Assembly: GCA_037446495.1 (NCBI GenBank) | Contig: JBBIIL010000088.1 | Span: forward strand, 1-10,434 | Length of the DNA: 10,434 nt | Origin: CAIXZV01 sp037446495 | Lineage (GTDB): Bacteria; Chloroflexota; Limnocylindria; Limnocylindrales; CSP1-4 | Direction: 5' to 3' | Shown here: positions 7,209-10,434 of the stretch, piece by piece | How positions within the stretch are numbered: position 1 is the first letter of the stretch | Layout of the letters: every line of letters starts with the position of its first letter | The notes under the pieces: generated by a model | Told to the model about the DNA's origin: nothing | What the model saw: only the letters and a program-made list of their open reading frames with translations | Database searches by the model: none | Program-made: the position numbers and the translations under genes

Positions 7209-7936
7209 ACGTGCTCGCCGCTGGCGACGCTCATCAGCCGGTAGCCGATGCCGCGGACCGTGAGCAGATGGACCGGCTTGTTCGGGTCCAGCTCCACCTT
7301 CTGGCGCAGGCGGCGCATGGTGACCCAGACGTAGCTCGGGTCCGCGTCCTCGGTGTCGGCCCAGCCGCGGGCGAGGAGCGTCTCGGTCGTCACGGTCTGG
7401 CCGAGGTTGGCCGCGAGCGCGTAGAGCAGCCGCGACTCGGTGGGCGTGAGGGAGACCGCACTGCCGCCGACGATCGCCTCGCGGCGGTGCAGCTCGAGCG
7501 CGAGGTTGGGGCCCAGGACGAGGCGCTGGCGGGGGACGCGGTCGCCCACCCGGCGAAGGACGCGGGTGATCCTGGCCCGCAGCTCCGGGTAGTGGTACGG
7601 CTTGGTGACGTAGTCCTCGGCCACCTCCTCGAGGAGGTCGGCTTTGGAATCGGCGGTGTCGATGGCCGAGAGCACGATGATCGGCAGGTCCGCGCGGGCC
7701 TTCACCTCGCGGGCCAGCGTGAGCCCGTCCATGCGCGGCATCAGCATGTCGATGATGAGCAGGTCAGGCCAGGCCACCGCCAGCCGCCGAAGCGCCTCCT
7801 CGCCGTCGCGCGCGGTCCAGACGTCGTAGCCGTCGGCGCGCAGCTGGTCGGCGAGGATGACGAGCAGGTTGGGGTCGTCGTCCACGATGAGGATCCGCGG
7901 CGCCGAGCCGATCGAGCCGGGTCCCGTGTGCAGCAT
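7205..7936 (-). CDS. OmpR/PhoB-type response regulator
   Basis: This 243-aa protein has a receiver domain (about 13-128) and a winged-helix DNA-binding domain (about 138-235). The receiver has the acidic triad Asp19-Asp21 in ILIVDDDPN, phosphoacceptor Asp63 in LLIIDMLMPRMDG, Ser90 in VLSA and Lys112 in VTKPY. The effector part shows the OmpR pattern LTPTESRLLYALAANLGQTV, then VWVTMRRLRQKVE and TVRGIGYRL. Where most receivers have a GADDY motif before the conserved lysine, this one has VAEDY. It is the first gene of a two-gene operon and overlaps the kinase start by 4 nt. The ATG at 7936 gives the standard family length; no Shine-Dalgarno is visible, but a minus-strand TATGCT lies 6 nt upstream of the ATG, compatible with a leaderless or near-leaderless transcript. 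Target genes are unknown. Confidence 0.93.
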   Translation of the reverse strand: MLHTGPGSIGSAPRILIVDDDPNLLVILADQLRADGYDVWTARDGEEALRRLAVAWPDLLIIDMLMPRMDGLTLAREVKARADLPIIVLSAIDTADSKADLLEEVAEDYVTKPYHYPELRARITRVLRRVGDRVPRQRLVLGPNLALELHRREAIVGGSAVSLTPTESRLLYALAANLGQTVTTETLLARGWADTEDADPSYVWVTMRRLRQKVELDPNKPVHLLTVRGIGYRLMSVASGEHV

Positions 7937-8027
7937 GGCCGGAGCATAACGGGACGGGTGCCGGTGCCGCGAGAGCGGAGACGGAGGGAGCGGGGCGGAG
8001 GAGCGTGCCGATACACTCATCGATCCG
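7937..8027. promoter_or_regulatory. 91-bp divergent promoter region between the two-component operon and the purine operon
   Basis: Both flanking genes start here and point away from each other, so two promoters must lie in or near this spacer. Candidate -10 boxes are TATGCT on the minus strand (7943-7948, 6 nt from the regulator ATG) and TACACT on the plus strand (8012-8017, 10 nt from the fusion-gene ATG). Neither has a recognisable -35 at the usual spacing, and neither gene has a nearby Shine-Dalgarno. The stretch 7971-8002 is almost all purine on the plus strand. The individual boxes are weak calls; the divergent arrangement is certain. Confidence 0.45.
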
Positions 8028-9764
8028 ATGTCCGAGCTGCCCATCCGCCCCGACGAGCCCCGCCCGGCGGCATTCGAGCCCTGGGATCCGCGCACGGCCG
8101 AGGCGGCGCGCGAGCTGGCGCGGCTGATCGACACGGCGCGCCCCGGGACCGTGGCGCACCACGTGGGCAGCTCCGCGGTGCCTGGGATGCCGGGCAAGAA
8201 CTGCGTCGACCTCGGTGTTGAGGCGGCGCCGGACGAGATCCCGCTCATCGCCGACGCCGTGCGCTCGCTGGGGTTCGCGCCGCAGACCTCCATCGGCGCC
8301 TTTCCGCCGGCACGGCCCCTGTTCCTGGGCACCGTCCACCACGGTGGGGCGACGTTCCCCGTGCACCTCCATGTGATGCCGCCGGGGCGCGGCGAGCTGG
8401 CCGAGCAGCTGGGCTTCCGCGATGCGCTGCGCGCCGATCCCGCACTGCGGGACGCCTACGCGGCCGAGAAGCGGCGGATCGTCGAGGCGGTGGCCGAGGC
8501 GGAGGGCGCGCGAGCCCGGCCCGTCGCGCTCGACTACACGATCCAGAAGGCCGGGTTCGTCGAGGCGGCCCTCTATGACCTGGGCCTTCGGCGTCCGCCC
8601 GCGGACCTCGGCGGCCCCATCGCGCCCGGCGCAACCATCGGCTTCCTGGGCGGCGGCCAGCTCGGGCGGATGATGGCGTTCTCGGCCCGCGCGATGGGCT
8701 ATCGGGTGGTGGCGCTGGACCCCGACCCGAACTGCCCGATGGCGGCGGTGGCCGACGAGATCATCGTCGGCCGGTATGACGACGTGGACGCGGCCCGCCG
8801 GCTGGGCGCGATGTCCGACGTCGTGACCTACGAGCTGGAGCACGTGGGCCTCGAAGCGGCACGGGCAGCTGCCGATGGCGCCCCGCTGCGGCCCGGCCTG
8901 GCGGCGCTCGCCGCCACGCAGGACCGTCTGGCCGAGCGCCGGTTCCTGCGCGACATCGGCGAGCAGACGGCGCCCTGGCGCGAGGTTCGCGGCGTGGCGG
9001 AGGCGAGGGCCGCGGCCCGCGAGCTCGGCCTGCCGATGCGGCTCAAGCTCCCGCTCGGCGGGTACGACGGCCGCAGCCAGGTCCGGGTGGAGGATGACGG
9101 GGGCCTCGAGGCCGCCGTGGCCGCGCTGGGCGGGCTCGACGGCCGGCCGCTGCTGGCGGAGGGCGAGGTCGACTACGAGGCCGAGCTCTCGGTGGTGGTC
9201 GCTCGTGGCCGCGACGGGCGCACGCTTGCGTTCCCCATCTCGCACAACGTGCACGATGCGGGCGTCCTCGCGGAGAGCGTGGCCCCGGCGCCGTTCCCGG
9301 AGCCCATCCCCCACGTCGCCCGGGAGGTGGGGGACTGGATCGCCCGCAGGCTGGACCTCGTCGGCGTCATGACGGTCGAGCTGTTCCTCACCCGAGCCGG
9401 CCTGCTGGTCGTCAACGAGCTCGCCCCGCGGGTCCACAACAGCGGCCACTGGACCATCGAGGGCGCGGCGACGTCGCAGTTCGAGCAGCACCTGCGGGGC
9501 ATTCTCGGGCTGCCGCTGGGCTCCGTGCAGCCCCACGGCACTGCCGCCATGGTCAATCTGCTGGGCACCGGCCCGGACCGGGTTGCGCGCCTGGCCGGCC
9601 TCGACCGCGCGCTCGCGGACCCCGGCGCCCACGTGCACGTCTACGGCAAGCGGCGGGTGTTCGAGCGGCGCAAGATGGGTCACGTGACCGTGGTCGGCCG
9701 GGACGCCGACGAGGCGCTGGAGCGGGCTCGCCGGGCGCGCGCGGCGCTGACCTGGGAGGAGTGA
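8028..9764 (+). CDS. purK: Fusion of a GrpB/UPF0157 domain with 5-(carboxyamino)imidazole ribonucleotide synthase (PurK)
   Basis: This is a 578-aa protein. Residues about 12-185 are a GrpB (UPF0157) domain of the nucleotidyltransferase fold: HHVGSSAVPGMPGKNCVDL (44-62), FPVHLHVMPPG (110-120) and LGFRDALRADPALRDAYAAEK (128-148). Residues about 200-578 are a full-length PurK of the ATP-grasp superfamily, which carboxylates AIR to N5-CAIR using ATP and bicarbonate: Rossmann start IGFLGGGQLGRMM (204-216), TYELEHV (267-273), GGYDGRSQ (344-351), and the hallmark NELAPRVHNSGHWTIEGA (463-480) with TSQFEQHLRGILGLPLG. The frame is continuous, and I find no ATG, GTG or TTG between about codon 155 and Met215, which is already inside the PurK nucleotide-binding motif, so a separate PurK start is unlikely. 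GrpB domains are known fused to CoaE in actinobacteria; fusion to PurK is unusual. The role of the GrpB part is unknown. purE follows directly. Confidence 0.93.
   Translation: MSELPIRPDEPRPAAFEPWDPRTAEAARELARLIDTARPGTVAHHVGSSAVPGMPGKNCVDLGVEAAPDEIPLIADAVRSLGFAPQTSIGAFPPARPLFLGTVHHGGATFPVHLHVMPPGRGELAEQLGFRDALRADPALRDAYAAEKRRIVEAVAEAEGARARPVALDYTIQKAGFVEAALYDLGLRRPPADLGGPIAPGATIGFLGGGQLGRMMAFSARAMGYRVVALDPDPNCPMAAVADEIIVGRYDDVDAARRLGAMSDVVTYELEHVGLEAARAAADGAPLRPGLAALAATQDRLAERRFLRDIGEQTAPWREVRGVAEARAAARELGLPMRLKLPLGGYDGRSQVRVEDDGGLEAAVAALGGLDGRPLLAEGEVDYEAELSVVVARGRDGRTLAFPISHNVHDAGVLAESVAPAPFPEPIPHVAREVGDWIARRLDLVGVMTVELFLTRAGLLVVNELAPRVHNSGHWTIEGAATSQFEQHLRGILGLPLGSVQPHGTAAMVNLLGTGPDRVARLAGLDRALADPGAHVHVYGKRRVFERRKMGHVTVVGRDADEALERARRARAALTWEE
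9754..9760 (+). promoter_or_regulatory. Ribosome binding site GGGAGGA deciding the purE start
   Basis: GGGAGGA lies inside the last codons of the purK fusion gene. It directly abuts the first possible GTG (9761), which leaves no spacer, but is 6 nt from the second GTG (9767), so the latter is the better start. Confidence 0.6.
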
Positions 9765-9766
9765 CG

Positions 9767-10267
9767 GTGGGCGAGGGACCGAGGGTCGGGATCGTCGGCG
9801 GCAGCCGCTCGGACTTCCCCGTGCTCGAGAAGGCGCAGGCAGTGCTCGAGGAGCTGGGCGTGCCCTGCGAGCTGCGCGTCGTGTCGGCCCACCGGACGCC
9901 GGACCACCTGTTCACCTATGCGGAGACGGCCGAGGCCCGCGGGGTCCGGGTGATCATCGCGGGCGCCGGCGGGGCGGCCCACCTGCCGGGCATGCTGGCG
10001 GCGAAGACGCAGCTGCCGGTCATCGGTGTGCCGATCCCCACGCAGCACCTCGGCGGGCTGGACTCGCTGCTGTCCATCGTGCAGATGCCGCGCGGGGTTC
10101 CGGTGGCCACCGTGGCCATCGGCAACGCGGACAACGCGGCGCTCCTCGCGGCGTCCATCCTGGCGCTCTCGGACCCGGCGCTCGCGGAGCGGCTGCGGGC
10201 GCGGCGCGCAGCCCAGACGCAGTCCGTGATGGACGATCCGTCCAACGCGGAGCCGCTCGAAGGCTAG
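9767..10267 (+). CDS. purE: N5-carboxyaminoimidazole ribonucleotide mutase, PurE class I
   Basis: This 166-aa protein converts N5-CAIR to CAIR, the step after PurK. Seen: phosphate-binding GIVGGSRSDFPV (8-19), the catalytic SAHRTP with His42, IIAGAGGAAHLPGM, PVIGVPI, GLDSLLSIVQMP and the C-terminal NAALLAASILAL helix. These make it a bacterial class I PurE of normal length. The loop AIGNADNAA is two residues shorter than the AIGKAGAANAA form of the E. coli enzyme; I recall similar short loops in other bacterial PurE proteins. GTG at 9767 is preferred for its ribosome-site spacing; GTG at 9761 would add two residues and overlap the purK stop as GTGA. Either way the gene is coupled to purK. The order purK-purE is the reverse of the common purE-purK. 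An 18-bp tandem repeat begins one base after the stop. Confidence 0.96.
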   Translation: MGEGPRVGIVGGSRSDFPVLEKAQAVLEELGVPCELRVVSAHRTPDHLFTYAETAEARGVRVIIAGAGGAAHLPGMLAAKTQLPVIGVPIPTQHLGGLDSLLSIVQMPRGVPVATVAIGNADNAALLAASILALSDPALAERLRARRAAQTQSVMDDPSNAEPLEG

Positions 10268-10268
10268 A

Positions 10269-10396
10269 GCGGCCGCTCAGCGCTCCGCGGCCGCTCAGCG
10301 CTCCGCGGCCGGTCGGCGCTCTGCGGTGGACCAGCGCTCCATGGCGGACCAGCCGTCCGCGGCCGGGCAGGCGTCCGCTCGGCCGGGCAGGCGTCC
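10269..10396. repeat. Tandem repeat of 18-bp units, about seven copies
   Basis: The first two units (10269-10286 and 10287-10304) are identical: GCGGCCGCTCAGCGCTCC. They are followed by diverged 18-bp units at 10305, 10323, 10341 and 10359 and a 20-bp unit at 10377-10396; the last two share CGGCCGGGCAGGCGTCCGCT. Copies diverge steadily away from purE. At 10415-10430 an 8-bp motif GCGCCCAG is also present twice in tandem, reaching the window edge. There are no spacers, so it is not a CRISPR. Because 18 is a multiple of three, several frames are open on both strands; a minus frame ends with TAG at 10264-10266 and would give a short Ser-Ala-Glu-Arg-Pro-Arg repeat tail. Whether any frame is translated cannot be decided here. 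Confidence 0.85.
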
Positions 10397-10434
10397 GCTC
10401 GGCGGAGCGGTAGCGCGCCCAGGCGCCCAGGCGA

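Noticed and set aside
7205..8332. Response regulator extended upstream to 8332
   Set aside because: The extra 132 codons overlap the 5' part of the GrpB-PurK gene on the other strand and show no receiver homology; ATG 7936 gives the exact family length.
7764..9683. Minus-strand open frame of about 639 codons
   Set aside because: It lies antisense to the GrpB-PurK gene, is rich in Arg, Gly, Ala and His, and has no family signature.
10269..10434. CRISPR array
   Set aside because: The repeats are 18 bp, directly adjacent and without unique spacers; a plain tandem repeat explains them.

Overview
The window is about 10.4 kb of very GC-rich bacterial DNA from a draft or metagenomic assembly, with a 100-N scaffold gap at 3686-3785. 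High GC, pervasive antisense open frames, GTG starts at gene overlaps and the gene mix point to a free-living GC-rich bacterium. Chloroflexota or Actinomycetota would fit, but that is inference, because the window has no rRNA, ribosomal protein or other firm marker. No tRNA, rRNA, CRISPR array, insertion sequence or phage gene was seen.

Layout: positions 1-7936 are transcribed leftwards (minus strand) and 8028-10267 rightwards. From the left edge come (i) the N-terminal 103 residues of a membrane protein resembling prolipoprotein diacylglyceryl transferase (Lgt); (ii) 7 bp upstream of it, a large lipoprotein with a lipobox, a ZU5-like beta domain, a transglutaminase-like domain with an intact Cys-His-Asp triad and a C-terminal beta-rich domain; (iii) a trimethylamine methyltransferase (MttB) superfamily protein without pyrrolysine; (iv) the assembly gap; (v) a SulP-type anion transporter with a STAS domain, its last residues lost in the gap; (vi) a 316-bp intergenic region with several inverted repeats; (vii) a GAF-containing membrane histidine kinase whose GTG start overlaps the stop of (viii) an OmpR-type response regulator. 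A 91-bp divergent spacer separates this from the rightward purine operon: (ix) an unusual in-frame fusion of a GrpB/UPF0157 nucleotidyltransferase-fold domain to a full-length PurK, followed by (x) purE. Downstream of purE lies an 18-bp tandem repeat.

How they fit: PurK and PurE catalyse consecutive steps of de novo purine synthesis (AIR to N5-CAIR to CAIR), and their genes are effectively translationally coupled. The kinase and regulator form a standard coupled two-component pair with no target obvious from sequence, although the SulP gene lies directly downstream of the kinase. The lipoprotein and the Lgt-like gene suggest a substrate next to the enzyme that would lipidate it. The most novel item is the GrpB-PurK fusion. 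The transglutaminase-like lipoprotein with an internal hydrophobic segment, the 18-bp minisatellite and the inverted repeats between the kinase and SulP genes also deserve a second look.
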